Assembly: GCA_039096225.1 (NCBI GenBank)
Contig: JBBPEB010000006.1
Span: 483,501 to 547,500, forward strand
Reading direction: 5' to 3'
Source of the DNA: Blastocystis sp. Blastoise
Lineage: Eukaryota > Sar > Bigyra > Opalinata > Blastocystidae
Length of the DNA: 64,000 nucleotides
Shown: positions 13,541-40,598 of the stretch, piece after piece
Layout: each line of letters opens with the position of its first letter
Position numbering within the stretch: the stretch's first letter is position 1
Notes under the pieces: generated by a model
Database searches by the model: none
What the model was told of the DNA's origin: nothing
What the model saw: the letters and a program-made list of their open reading frames with translations, nothing else
Made by a program: the position numbers and the translations under genes

Positions 13541-15502
13541 AAATATTTTTAAATATTTTTATTTATATATATTATATTCGTTTACTCTTCCATTATACAG
13601 ATATATAGTACATTGAGATATTTAATCAACTATGTATATGGTCAGTCGCTCTCCTATAATGTTTTTATTTTGCTTTTCCCAACACACAACACATTGCTAA
13701 TTAGATGCATCAATTATTTTCTATATAAACTATATTTCATTGATTCCTCATTATATGCAATTCTAAGCATCAATAAAACATTAAGATTCTGAATAGACTT
13801 CTTAAAGTGAATCAACTGGACATGCATTTAAGAATATTAACTTAAAATGAACTAATGTAATTAATTCAAATCTAAAACATATATACATCTGATTTGAACC
13901 ATTGTAATTTAGTTTCTATTGCTCTTATAAGGTCTGTAATACTGATCATCACAATCAACTTCAAAATAGGATTCTAATTGTTCACTGTATAACATTCAAA
14001 TAGGTTTTACTACTCATAACTTCAAAAATTAATAGAATTAGCCTCTTCTCTTACGACGAATTTTAAAAACTACTAATTACATGCCTAAAAAGAAATTACT
14101 ACATATTTTTGAGCTTCATTCAGTATTACTGATCAGTTGATCAACAGATAAAGCTTGTAATTTCATAAAATAAGATAATTGACAAAAATATCACCTTCAT
14201 AATATAGAACATCTATCATCTGTGTGAAGATTATTTGAGCTAAGAATACCATTCATAACATAATTTACCATAAAATCAAATATGAACATAACATCAATCC
14301 ATTAAACCACCTAGTTTTGATATAAAAAGTAGCGTAACGATCAATACATAGCTTAGAGAGCAGTAAATAAGTAACAAATAATTAATAATAATTAATAAAG
14401 GTATTTTGAATAGATAAATAACATTTAATCAAAATTTACTAATGTTTTTTTAAGTAAAGTTAGGGAAATGGTATAAAAATATAAATATTTTGTTATTTGC
14501 ATGTTTGGAGCATGTATAAGCATTTATAAAGCTATTATAAGTGTATTAGAGTAGGTCAAAGTCACCATTGCCAATGGATTAAAGTATAGACTTACTTATT
14601 TTCAAAGTTTGTATTGCGATTCAATGTAGAAATCTAATCAACTTACTTATTAAATCAAAACAAAGTGTTATTGAAGCAATGATTAAGTGGCGGGTGTTTT
14701 ACTTATTCTGGATTGAACCTTCCTTCATTAAACTGATTAGAAACACTTATTCAAACACTGGTTGTAGTCTTTAGGATAGTCTTTATGGTAATCTTCAATG
14801 GATTTCAAAAGAAAAGGTCTTCGAAAGATGCTTTTCTCTGTTTCAATGATGATTAAACTGTGCTACTAATACAAAATGATCAATATAATAGAGGAATAAA
14901 GGTATTTATATATAATCATATAATTTGTATCTTATCTTAATCTTAGTTCATTATTATCTATATTATACTATTGTATATCATTATATATATATAAATATAT
15001 CAATACTATTCTGAATCTGATACATTTTTATAGAATGATTCCATTAATTGTGTATGTGTAAAGGTGATTATGTAATGTGTTTTACTTCGAAAAGGTTTCA
15101 TAGTGAAGCTTTGATATATGTCTTTTAATTATTCAATGTTTCTTAATGATGATATAAATGAATATATATTTTGAGTATATATAATATATATTATATATTA
15201 TACTTATGTATTTATATTGTTTTTAACTATATTGTATATACTATTTTATATTTAAATTGTATTTATATTGATTATAGATATATAGATGATATTGATACAG
15301 TATAAACAAACAAAACAATGAGTATTATAAAAAGAAGATATGAATAATGTATATATATATATGTAGATAGATATAAAATATTTATTTATATTAGTATATA
15401 TATAGATGATAGATACATAAGGATATTAATCATATAAAGAATAAATTGTATATTAATAAATAAAGATATAATTATATATGATGATTATTTAGTATAATAT
15501 GA
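13541..15502. other. Non-coding stretch within the MULE, no supported gene
   Basis: The 13.6-14.9 kb part is visibly more complex and less repetitive than the flanks, but stops occur in all frames and no domain is seen. A non-coding RNA or an old decayed insertion are both possible. I see no terminal repeats that would define one. Confidence 0.45.
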
Positions 15503-18500
15503 TTATAAAAGATCGATTCTGTCTTCAAATGGGATACTTCTCTTCACATAAGGGATTCTCTTTCTCTTCTTCTCCATATTGATCTCAGCCTTTCTCTTTC
15601 TTCTATTTACAACTGGTTTCCCTCTTTTCTTCATTGCATAAGCTGGTTTCAATATTTGAACTTTTGGTATCTCATCAAGTATAGTAGATGGAATCAACCT
15701 ATATAAAGTATATATCATATAATATTTTTTTAATAATTATAATAAGAATATATATTGATCTATTAATTATAGAAATAGAATCATATTAAGAATTATAGTA
15801 TATAGATAGTATATAGATAGTATATAGATAGTATATAGATAGTATATAGATAATATATAGATAGAATATAGTATACATATAGATAGAATATAGATAGTAT
15901 ATAGATAGAATATAGATAGAATATAGATAATATATAGATAATATATGGATAGAATATAGATATTATATAGATAGTATATAGGTAATATATAGATAGTATA
16001 TAGAAAGTATATAGTATACATATAGATATTATATAGATAGTATATAGATAGTATATAGTATACATATAGATATTATATAGATAGAATATAGATAGTATAT
16101 AGATAGTATATAGATAGAATATAGATAATATATAGATAGTATATAGATAGTAGCTAGATAGAATATAGATATTATATAGATAGAATATAGATAGAATATA
16201 GATAATATATAGATAATATATGGATAGAATATAGGTATTATACAGATAGTATATAGGTAATATATAGATAGTATATGGATAGAATATAGATATTATACAG
16301 ATAGTATATAGGTAATATATAGATAGTATATAGATAGTATATAGATAGTATATAGATATTATATTGATAGTATATAGATAGAATATAGATAATATATAGA
16401 TATTATATAGATAGTATATAGATAGAATATAGATAATATATAGATATTATATAGAAAGTATATAGATAGTATAAAGATATTATATAGATAGTATATAGAT
16501 AGTAGATAGATAGAATATAGATAATATAAAGATATTATATAGATAGTATATAGATAGAATATAGATAATATATAGATAATATATAGATAGTAGATAGATA
16601 GTAGATAGATAATATAAAGATAGTATATAGATAGTATATAGATAGAATATAGATAGTATATAGATAGAATATAGATAGAATATAGATAGAATATAGATAG
16701 TATATAGATAGTATATAGATAGTATATAGATAGTATATAGATAGTATATAGATAGTATATAGATAATATATAGATAGAATATAGTATACATATAGATAGA
16801 ATATAGATATTATATAGATAGTATATAGAAAGTATATAGAATCTATAGGATATATATTTATACTATTCTACTATTATCTATATACTATCTATACTATATA
16901 TACTATCTATATAATATATATATATATATACTACATATACTATATATACTATCTATATTCTATCTATATTCTATCCATATAATATATATATACTATCTAT
17001 ATACTATATATACTATATATATCATTATATACATATAAATATATACTCTCCATCATAGTTTTGATATTGATTTCTATAAATTTGATTATTCACATTTCTT
17101 AATACTCGTGGAATAATATCAGTATTATTATTTCCTTTTTCTATTAAGTACCTAAGGAATATTATAGCATGTTTACAGGGAGTGTGTTTGTTTTGGTATT
17201 CCTTACATTCACATGTTTGCTTTTCTAAATTTACTATATAGCTAACACCATCATTTACAACAGCAGAAACTCCATCTTTCTTTTCTTTTATATAATACTT
17301 CTTATTCTTGATTCTATTATATATATTATCAAAACAAGGTAAGAAAACATTATCAATAGGAATACTAGTTTTTATATTAATCTGTTTTGTAATACTATAG
17401 TTATAGATACATAGAAACATTTTATGAATAGGAATATTTCTAAAACGTTTTAATACTCTATTGTAGCTTTCAGCTACACTTGAGGAAATATACCATTTAC
17501 AAATTGAATCATACTTTTGTAAACTTTTATTATTCTTTTCCCAAACTTCAAGAACTTGACTTCTAAGATCTTCATCTATAATCTTCTCTGCTTTTTCTTT
17601 TGCTTCTTCAAAAGTAGAAGCTTTATAACTATCTATAATATATTGTTTTGTACGTAAGTCGACTCGAAGATGATCTTGTAATAAATGGAAGAAACAGAGA
17701 ATATGGGGATAGTCAGGAAATACCTTTTGAACTGCCGACTTGATCCCCTTAGCTTGGTCAGAAACAATAGTAAATGTTTGATTACCATATTGACTCATTA
17801 AAACCTTCTTTAATGAAGATAATAAAGTAACCCAAGCTTCTTCACTTTCAGATGGAAAGAATCCAAAACCAAGACATATGGATTCATGATTGATATTAAC
17901 AGCTATAAAGAGTAATAGTAATAGTAATAGTAATAGTAATAGTAATAGTAATAGTAATAGTAATAGTAATAGTAATAGTAATAGTAATAGTAATAGTAAT
18001 AGTAATAGTAATAGTAATAGTAATAGTAATAGAAATAGTAATAATAATATATATATATTACCTGTTATAACTAAAGTAACAGTACTTCCAAGACCCATAA
18101 ACGTTCCATCTAGGAAAATAACAGGAGGAGAATAATTTAATAATTTAATATTTTCACCAATTAAGGTACAACAACATAATAATGATTTATTATTATTATT
18201 TCCATCAATAATATCATCAGTATAATCAACAGTATTAAAATCAATTTTATTATTGACTGTTTTTCCATTATATAACATATAAAAGGCTCTATTATTTGAA
18301 TTACTAGTATTGAGTTGTTTTATTATTTGAGGTATATAAGAATATGATATATCATCATTTAGAAGAAACCTCGTTGTAGAACAATATATTATATGTCGAT
18401 TAATTGAAGGAAACAATGAATGTAGTTCATTAATAATATCTTTAGATATCATTCCTTTATATTTTTCATGACATAATAAATAATTATATACAAATGTACT

Positions 18501-19890
18501 ATTTAATGGACTTCTAAATAATAATCTAAAGTTTGTATTAATATAACTAATATTAGGTTTATCTTTACTTTGACTAATAACATTCTCAAAGTATTCCAAT
18601 GAAACAGATCGTACAGGAGTTGTTATATTATTAACCTTGTCTTTAAACCCATTCATTAATACTTCATCATCTTGACTATTATTGTTTATATCAATATCAC
18701 TTTCTTCCTCATTTTCTTTCTCATTTTCATAATCATTTTCTTTTTCTTTTTCTATTACTTCTTCTTCTTCTTCTTCTTCTTCTAATATATCATCTATATA
18801 CATATCAGGGAATGTTTGATTATTTATTCTTTTTTCATTATTTTTTTGCATCTCATATAATAATAAATCCATTTCAGAACTCATATAAACTCTTTTCTCA
18901 AGTATAGGATCTTTTTTCTGAATTATTTCAGTTTCTATTTCAGTTAAAGGAGTATCATCTGTTCTTTCTTCATATTGTAATGATTCATCAATATTCACTT
19001 CATGATTATTATTTTCTTTAATTTGATTAGAAACTAATTCCTTTTCTAATAGTTGAAGACCAGCTATATCTATAATAGTATTTCTATCTTGTTCATTATT
19101 ATTATTAGGTATTTCTTTATTATCATTATTAATAGGTATATTATTAGTTGTTATATTAATTTGTTTTTGATAATAGTCACAAACAGATTGTTTTATTCTA
19201 TTTTCCTTCATAAGTTCTATATAGTGAGAAGTAAATTTCGAACATTTCTAAATAAATAAAATAGTTAATATATAAAAATATAGTTTTTATTAATAAGAGA
19301 ATTGATAGTATATATAGAAAATATTATTTTAATGTAAAATATAATAAATATTGTAATTATATATATTTATACATCTGTATCATGTTGATGGAAGTGTGTT
19401 AAGTGATATTTTCCATCTTTAAAGTTGTATTGAATTATGTAATTGCATCCCATGATGGGACATTTGTATTTGACATATTGTTTTGAACTTCTTTGAATCA
19501 TCATAGAATAGCCATTACTATATGCAGATAATCTTAAAAAAACCTCAATCTCTTCTCTTGACCCAAATTCAGGGCGAATGTTGAAAAGTAACGATATTAG
19601 AAAATTCCTATAGATAATGCATAGGTAGTTTGTATAATCTCTGAAAAACCCATTAAAACTGTTTTCTTCAATCAAAGAGGCAATCTGATTTTGGTCAATG
19701 TTTTTAAACATGCTAAAAGTTGTTTTTGTTAACGGATTCACTCTTGAATCCTTATCAGGACGTCTCTAGATATTAAAATATTTATATATGTGTAAAATAC
19801 TTGTATGACGGAAGGAATGTGTTGAACATATTGAGTAAAATCCTCATTTTCCACTTCCTTATCTATTCTGTCAATATCCCGTCTATCCAT
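15503..19890 (-). CDS. MULE transposase (Mutator-like DDE transposase with SWIM zinc finger)
   Basis: Cuts and inserts the surrounding element. Five minus-strand exons (19890-19801, 19765-19373, 19247-18062, 17902-17047, 15698-15503) join in frame to 906 aa. The N-terminal region has a WRKY-GCM1/FLYWCH-like zinc finger (KCPIMGCNYI then HLTHFHQH). A long acidic spacer follows. The MULE catalytic domain shows IFLDGTFMG (first Asp), IVSDQAKGIKSAV (second Asp), ILCFFHLLQDHLR, and SSVAESYNRVLKRF (catalytic Glu). The SWIM finger is CECKEYQNKHTPCKH. The last exon encodes a basic tail with KKRGKPVVNRRKRK, a likely nuclear localisation signal like those ending other MULE transposases. Intron 3 is an in-frame AGTAAT repeat and intron 4 is a 1.35-kb minisatellite. 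Start chosen at 19890 because it opens the first in-frame exon. No defect seen. Confidence 0.92.
15790..16840. repeat. 11-bp minisatellite inside transposase intron 4
   Basis: About a kilobase of tandem units, mainly GATAGTATATA with variants GATAGAATATA and GATATTATATA. It lies wholly within the GT..AG intron 15699-17046. The reverse frames read as repetitive Tyr/Ile/Leu/Ser and are not genes. Confidence 0.92.
17903..18061 (-). repeat. Hexanucleotide repeat forming transposase intron 3
   Basis: About twenty copies of AGTAAT (plus strand) fill a 159-nt GT..AG intron. The length is a multiple of three and lacks stops, so if retained it would read as about 50 Leu-rich residues within the catalytic domain. 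Removing it joins VTLVIT to AVNINHESICLGFG, the expected MULE continuity, so I call it an intron. Confidence 0.85.
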
Positions 19891-20049
19891 TTAAGTCAAA
19901 TTTAAACAAATAGGTCGAATATGGCAAAAATTAATTATTAGTAGAAAACACATATAGTTTCTTGACTGGGAATTTTACAACATATTTGTATTATATTCTA
20001 GTCGCCATTATGTTAAAAATACCGCGGGTCATAGGACCCTCTGGAAACG

Positions 20050-20100
20050 ACTGTATTGTCTGACTTTTTAACAATTCTACTGTATAGGCTGATTTATCTC
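20050..20100 (-). repeat. Right terminal inverted repeat of the MULE
   Basis: The exact reverse complement of 8614-8664 over 51 bp, ending GGCTGATTTATCTC at the outer edge. Confidence 0.96.
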
Positions 20101-20110
20101 TTTTTTTGAG
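20101..20110. repeat. Target site duplication of the MULE, right copy
   Basis: TTTTTTTGAG, identical to 8604-8613 and directly adjoining the right terminal repeat. Confidence 0.93.
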
Positions 20111-20816
20111 TAAAAAATAAATAATTTCATTAAAACAAAATATCTAGAAAAGAGTCTCATATATTGATGATTTAAGGTTTATTTTGATGTTGCTATTGTT
20201 CAAACTGTGTTGGTAATCGATAGATACATATACAAGTAATAAACTACAAATGATTATTTTTAGGTTCTAATTATTTACAAAAGTGTTTGTTCTAAGTGAC
20301 TTTGATTGAATAGATTATTGTCAGAATCATTGGGAAGTTATTGGAATATGTATTTTGAAATTTGAATAGCGTCACAAGTTGATTTATATCAAGATTGGTT
20401 CACTGATTTATGAATCATGGCTTACATATATAGATCTTGTTGAAACTGAAGATTTTCATGTTTTTATCACGAATTTGTTTTGAATAATATATTTTGTAAG
20501 AGTTTTTATGGTGTTTATTATGATTCTTGGTTGATATTCTGTTAGAAAGTGATGTGATATCAAAACACATGAATGAAATAGTTATATATATCGGTGAAGT
20601 ACTTTTTTATATATATTTCTATATAACATAATTCTTATATGTATTAATAAAGATTAAAAGGGAACATAACTAATAATGAGAATAACAAATTAGTGATTGA
20701 CATGCAATAATAAGATAATAAATTAATAACAACTATTTATATATAAAAAGACGAAATACATATGATAATAATAAGTGAATTTCATATAGAATTCATCAAT
20801 AAAACTAGGCTTCTAT
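20111..20816. other. Intergenic region between the MULE and paralogue B
   Basis: Before the insertion this was the spacer between the 3' end of paralogue B and the upstream region of A. Moderate complexity, stops in every frame, no gene or named motif seen. Confidence 0.55.
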
Positions 20817-22332
<1,516 letters not shown>

Positions 22333-23432
22333 ATTAAATTCAATGGAGACTAGAGAAAAGAAGTGTTATTATTGATTATTAATGTTTTTAATTTATATAA
22401 ATATATTTACATGAATTAAAATAAAATATGAATAAGTTTTATTTACAAAGATATGAAACTTTTTTAGTTGTTTTCATTTTTAGTGTTTTAAAATAATATG
22501 AAGACAGTTATTTAATAAAGAGGGTAAATCATAGAGGGTTTTTTGGCTGACTTTTTTACTAATAAAAAAATATAGTTTTCCCACGGGCTAAAACTTATTT
22601 TGAGTCAATAAATGATGTTGTTTCAATAATTTATAGTTTTTTTTAAAAAGGATGTTCTAAATAAACACTAGACTGTATAGATATATACTTTTGTCAGTTT
22701 TTCTGATAACTAGAGACACTTTGATTATCTACTTAAATTGTTAAATGATGAAGATATCGATTGAAAAATTTTCTAGGAAAAAGAATGTCTAAAGCCGTGT
22801 CGTATCATGTTTTATGTATTATGGGCTCTATGTAATAATAATTATATAAATATTCATATATATATATATAATCAGAATTGTAGATTTCAGTCAAGATCAT
22901 ATTATTAAATCACACTAATACATCCAAGTAATATCACAGATATTCTTAATAGTTTTAAAAACTATGTGTTTAATAAAGTATAATTATGTATGTTTTCATA
23001 TGTCACTTTTAAAAAAATGGATTTATTATCAAAAAAAATATATTTGTTATGACTCATTAATATATTTCATAAATAAATAATTCGTTATCGGTATAATGGC
23101 TCTTTGAGGATTCCATATATTCATTTCAAGAATGCAATAATTCAGTTTTTGTTAACAGACCGAATTAATGTATTGTTTTTTTTTAACAATGTTTTATAAG
23201 TGTTTAATAGAACTAAAAACGGAATCAAATAAAAAATAAAGATTGAATATAATATTTGAATAATAAATGAGTAATACTTATATAATTAAAGTAACATCAT
23301 AAAGAGAAGTATGGTTAAAAAAATACATAGGATTAATAATTTGTGTTGTATTTGGTATCTGATTTTGATTATTATATGTATATGTATTATATATTGTATA
23401 ATATTTGATTTTAATTATTATATGTATATGTA
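22333..23432. other. Intergenic region between paralogues B and C
   Basis: Contains the promoter side of B, including the shared element at 22497-22555, and a TA-rich tract near 22860. No gene supported. A stretch at 23340-23432 carries the same short repeat as the C tail, but lies past the stop. Confidence 0.55.
22497..22555 (-). promoter_or_regulatory. Conserved upstream element of paralogue B
   Basis: ATGAAGACAGTT, then AGAGGG repeats, then TTTGGCTGACTT, 165-223 bp upstream of the start codon. The same order and spacing is seen upstream of A and C. Confidence 0.5.
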
Positions 23433-25150
<1,718 letters not shown>

Positions 25151-26034
25151 TTCAGGAAGCGATATCTATAGAAAATCAGCTTAGTTGATTCTATTAATTT
25201 ATATTAATTGTATATATTTTTATATGTTTATTATGTATACATTAAATAAAAATAATCTAAATAAGTTTTGCCATTCAACAAATAAAAGACTTGGAGATAT
25301 TTATTTTTTAGTATTCTCAATTTTATGGAGACAGTTAGTAAATGAAAACAGTATATCTTTAGAGGATTCATTTGACTGACTACATATTTAAAAAACACGG
25401 AAATATACGATAATCAGAGCATAAAAAGAAAATAATCTGTATAAGAAGAGCATCAATTCTGATAAATCTTCACATTTCGTTTTTTTTTTATCGTTTTGTC
25501 TAATAAATAAACGAATAAGACGTATATATGCTTTTTAGTATAGTTTTGACTCTATGAAACTTAGACGCTATTAATGATGCTATGCTTTTTATGGAATCAA
25601 TTTTATCACAAATAATTTCAAGAAAACATTATCGTAATATTGTTTAAATATGTTAAAAATAGTGCTCGAGGTTAACTTAATAATTTGGATTATATATTAA
25701 TAAAAATTAATGTGATTATTTAGCAAATTTTAGTTAAATTATGTTTAAAAATTGTATGATTCTTATTTAAATTATTACTAATTCTATATGATAACTCATA
25801 TGTTACATATCAATAATTGTTTTTGATCTACAAGCTGTGATTCTAAATTCTTTTTGAACATTTAAAATTTTAGAAAAACAATATACATCATTAAAAAATA
25901 AACAAAAGAGATATTGACATAAAATAATTTAATTTTTAAAATAAAAAAAGAAAATAGAAATGAAAGAAGTCAAGTATAAAAACAAATAAAAAGTATAATA
26001 TATATATATATAAATTATTATTTCAAAGAATAAA
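25151..26034. other. Intergenic region between paralogue C and the UBR gene
   Basis: Promoter side of C, including the shared element at 25323-25380, then the 3' flank of the UBR gene. A 64-codon frame at 25185-25379 overlaps that element and looks accidental. Nothing else seen. Confidence 0.55.
25323..25380 (-). promoter_or_regulatory. Conserved upstream element of paralogue C
   Basis: ATGGAGACAGTT, then AGAGGATTC, then TTTGACTGACTA, 173-230 bp upstream of the start. Counterparts are at 8519-8575 and 22497-22555. Confidence 0.5.
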
Positions 26035-37952
<11,918 letters not shown>

Positions 37953-38320
37953 CTTCTGAAATCAACAAAAAAAAAGTAAAATAAGAATAAAAAATTCTGA
38001 ACATAAAAAAGAAACTGATAAAAACTTTCAGTACAACTAAGCGAATAATCTTATTTTTTTTGTAAAAAAATCTATTCATTTTTACTATATTAATGAAAAA
38101 TGATATAAAAATATTGAATAAATAAGAATTGGATTGATGAACAACGTGCTATGTTTATGAGAAGTGAATTCGTATTTCTGATTGAAACATAATTCTTTTA
38201 ACACATATGTTTTTTTAGATAATCTATTATTTAGTTTATTATTATATCTTAGCTTGAGAGACAATATACGAAATTATCAAATCATTAATCTAGATGATTT
38301 TATTAGTTGATTTTTTTTTT

Positions 38321-38475
38321 TGAGGTTTATATGATAGAAATAATGCTAACAATGGTGAATATATACATGAAATCAAGTTTATGGATAATGTTGATAAAGA
38401 AGATCTTAATGATTTCGATAAAAGGGTTTTCTGCGTTTTATTCCGAGTCTATTCATCAATTTTTGAATGATGAAT
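38321..38475 (+). pseudogene. Possible gene fragment
   Basis: One frame reads GLYDRNNANNGEYIHEIKFM and on through DNVDKEDLNDFDKRVFCVLF to SSIFE before a double TGA. The mix of charged and hydrophobic residues is unlike the surrounding A/T noise. It begins just after a T-run and TGA, with no good donor or acceptor. A second frame continues FLNDEYINNVCVLYC to about 38510, suggesting a frameshift. No family recognised. Confidence 0.3.
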
Positions 38476-38934
38476 ATATAAATAATGTTTGTGTACTATA
38501 CTGCTCAAGATGGTTATTTTTATTCATAATTCTCCTTATTTGATGTATATGAACTAGTTTAAATAATATATGATTAGTATTTAATAATAATATATGTAGT
38601 TTTTATGGTTGAAAAAAAGATATGTTTATATATAAAATAATGAAAAACAGTCATTTAATGTATTGAATAAGTTTTTATATATAAAACTTACTATAAACAA
38701 AACAAAAAATCATAATGAATAACCAAACAATAAGTTTAAAGGCTAACAAGTCTTACAAAGCTAAATAATTTTCAAAAAAAAATTACAATTGAAAATAAAC
38801 AATTATGTAGATAACACACAAAAAATTGCTTCCAGAAATAAATAAAAAACTAAAAGAAGAAAATAAAAACAAATCCAAAAAAAAGAATAAAAGAGGAAAA
38901 AATATTATTATAATTTATATATTTATATATATAT

Positions 38935-39050
38935 ATAAATAAATAAAAATAAATAAATGAATAAATAAAAATAAATAAATAAAAATAAATAAATAAAAAT
39001 AAATAAAAATAAATAAATAAAAATAAATAAATAAAAAATAAATAATAAAA
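38935..39050. repeat. (AAATAAATAAAAAT)n array
   Basis: Imperfect tandem A/T array immediately downstream of the MORN gene stop. Confidence 0.8.
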
Positions 39051-39063
39051 AGAAGAATTATCA

Positions 39064-40288
39064 CTATATGTATTTTCGTTTATTGTCTTTTTCACTTAAA
39101 ACATCATTAACCCATTTTCCATGAATAATTGCTCCATCAGAACGTGTCAATACTCCTTTTCCATGTTTATCATTATTTTGCCATTCACCCTCATAGATAT
39201 CTCCATTACTATAATGCATTATTCCTTTTCCTTGTTTCAGTCCATAATAAAAATCACCTTCATATTTATCATGTGTATTTGATATATAGACTCCTTTTCC
39301 GTGATAAGTACCTTCTTTCCAATAACCATCGTAAGAAGAACCATTATTATATAAATAAATACCTTTACCTGAAAAATGATCATATACCATATTTCCTATA
39401 TATATATCTCCATTAGGATATATACATTTTGATTCTCCATTTAAACAATTATGATCCCAATTACCTTCATAAGAACTATGATCATCTTTAATTAATAAAC
39501 CTGTTCCTCCATAACTATTATATTTATAATTACCAATATATTCATTTCCATTAGGAAAATAACCAATACCAAATCCATGTCTTTGACCATTCACAAATTC
39601 ACCTTCGTGTAATTCATCACTTAATGTATAATGTATTCCAAAACCATTAAAAAATCCATTATATGAAAAACCATCATATATACAATTGTTACTATAAACA
39701 GATAGATAATTTCCATTTAAACATCCATTTTTCCAGAAACCTCTACTTATTGAACCATTTGTATAGTAAACAACACCATAACCATGATATAAATCATGTT
39801 TCATATAACCTTCATAGGAAGAACCATCGTAATTCAGAGAAAAGAAAGATCCATCACATTCATTATTTTTCCAATGACCATGTCTATACATACCATCATT
39901 CCAATACATTTCTCCAATACCATCAATTGTACCATTCACAAAAGAACCCTTATATTGATCCAAACCCATGAAGAAATAGTTATGTTCACCTAAGAAGAAA
40001 TGATGCGGATATCTTCTATTATATTGTTTTTCAAATGAACAATGGAATACTTTCTGACCTTTTAAAGGCACTTTGTTAGGCTTCTCACATCTACGTAGAT
40101 GACCTTGTCCATGGAAAACACCATTTTTTAACACACCTGTATATAGGAAAGAATCAAATCGTGCATCGACAACATAAACTTCACTTGGATCTTTTAATTT
40201 ATTATTCGCAATATCTATATCAATATAATAATTTAATTTATGGAATCAAACATGAAATCATACTTTTTTTACACTGATTATTTGACAT
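39064..40288 (-). CDS. MORN-repeat protein
   Basis: Two exons: a 25-nt first exon (40264-40288, MSNNQCKK) and a long exon (39064-40214), giving 391 aa. From about residue 90 to the C-terminus the protein is a near-continuous series of MORN repeats (YxGxxxxGxxHGxGxxxxxxG), for example YKGSFVNGTIDGIGEMYW, YEGDFYYGLKQGKGIMHY and YEGEWQNNDKHGKGVL. The short N-terminal region before the repeats is basic and Cys-containing. MORN repeats form elongated beta-hairpin arrays used as scaffolds or lipid-associated platforms in protists. No kinase or SET domain is attached, so a scaffold role is inferred. Divergent from the ICMT gene with about 310 bp between start codons. Confidence 0.88.
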
Positions 40289-40598
40289 TTCTTATAATAA
40301 ACCAACTATTTTTTCTTTAATCCGTTTTCGAATAAAATACTTTAGCTTTTAAGCAATGAAGTACTACTTATAGAAACGTAAAGAACAAAGAAAGAATTAT
40401 TGGAAACAAACTTTGTTTTTCAGTAAAAATGAGCGAAAAACAGTCATTCTTTTGTCACAAAAAAGCACGAGAATAAAAAATTAATTTATTCACGGGAAAA
40501 CTAGAAGAGGGAAACAGAATGCAAAAAAAAAAATTACATTTCGTTATACAGATTCTCTTTAAGATTAGAGTATTTTTCTTATAGGTCTTGATATAGAG
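40289..40598. promoter_or_regulatory. Shared promoter region between the MORN and ICMT genes
   Basis: 310 bp between divergent start codons. It contains A/T runs but no recognised motif. Bidirectional use is inferred from gene orientation. Confidence 0.5.

Larger units (their letters stand above)
8614..20100 (-). mobile_element. Complete Mutator-like (MULE) DNA transposon, 11.5 kb
   Basis: The element is bounded by perfect 51-bp terminal inverted repeats (8614-8664 and 20050-20100) and flanked by an exact 10-bp target duplication. It contains one recognisable gene, a five-exon MULE transposase at 15503-19890 on the minus strand, with intact catalytic and zinc-finger residues. The left 6.8 kb (8665-15502) has no clear gene; it holds extremely TA-rich sequence, a tRNA-like structure and a possible decayed ORF. 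Just inside each terminus is a small GC-clamped hairpin (left GGGAGTATCCC at 8672-8682; right GGGTC-ATAG-GACCC at 20026-20039). Identical TIRs, an exact target duplication and an intact transposase all point to a recent insertion and a possibly active copy. It interrupts the intergenic space between surface-protein paralogues A and B. Confidence 0.95.
37953..39063. other. Region between the UBR and MORN genes
   Basis: Promoter side of the UBR gene, a possible gene fragment (38321-38475, listed separately) and a tandem AAATAAATAAAAATAAAT array (38935-39050) at the 3' end of the MORN gene. No complete gene. Confidence 0.5.

Noticed and set aside
14700-14730. Second tRNA-like box B on the minus strand (GGTTCAATCC)
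   Set aside because: One base short of the consensus and flanking bases do not form a T-stem or acceptor stem.
15767-16791. Minus-strand ORFs of Tyr/Ile/Leu/Ser repeats
   Set aside because: Translations of the 11-bp minisatellite inside the transposase intron.
15790-16840. CRISPR-like array or centromeric satellite
   Set aside because: Units are contiguous 11-mers without spacers, and the array lies within an intron of a transposon gene.
17890-18135. Plus-strand Ser-Asn repeat ORF
   Set aside because: Reverse reading of the hexanucleotide intron of the transposase.
39129-39993. Plus-strand His/Tyr-rich ORFs across the MORN gene
   Set aside because: Antisense shadows of the MORN repeats, whose minus-strand reading is clear.
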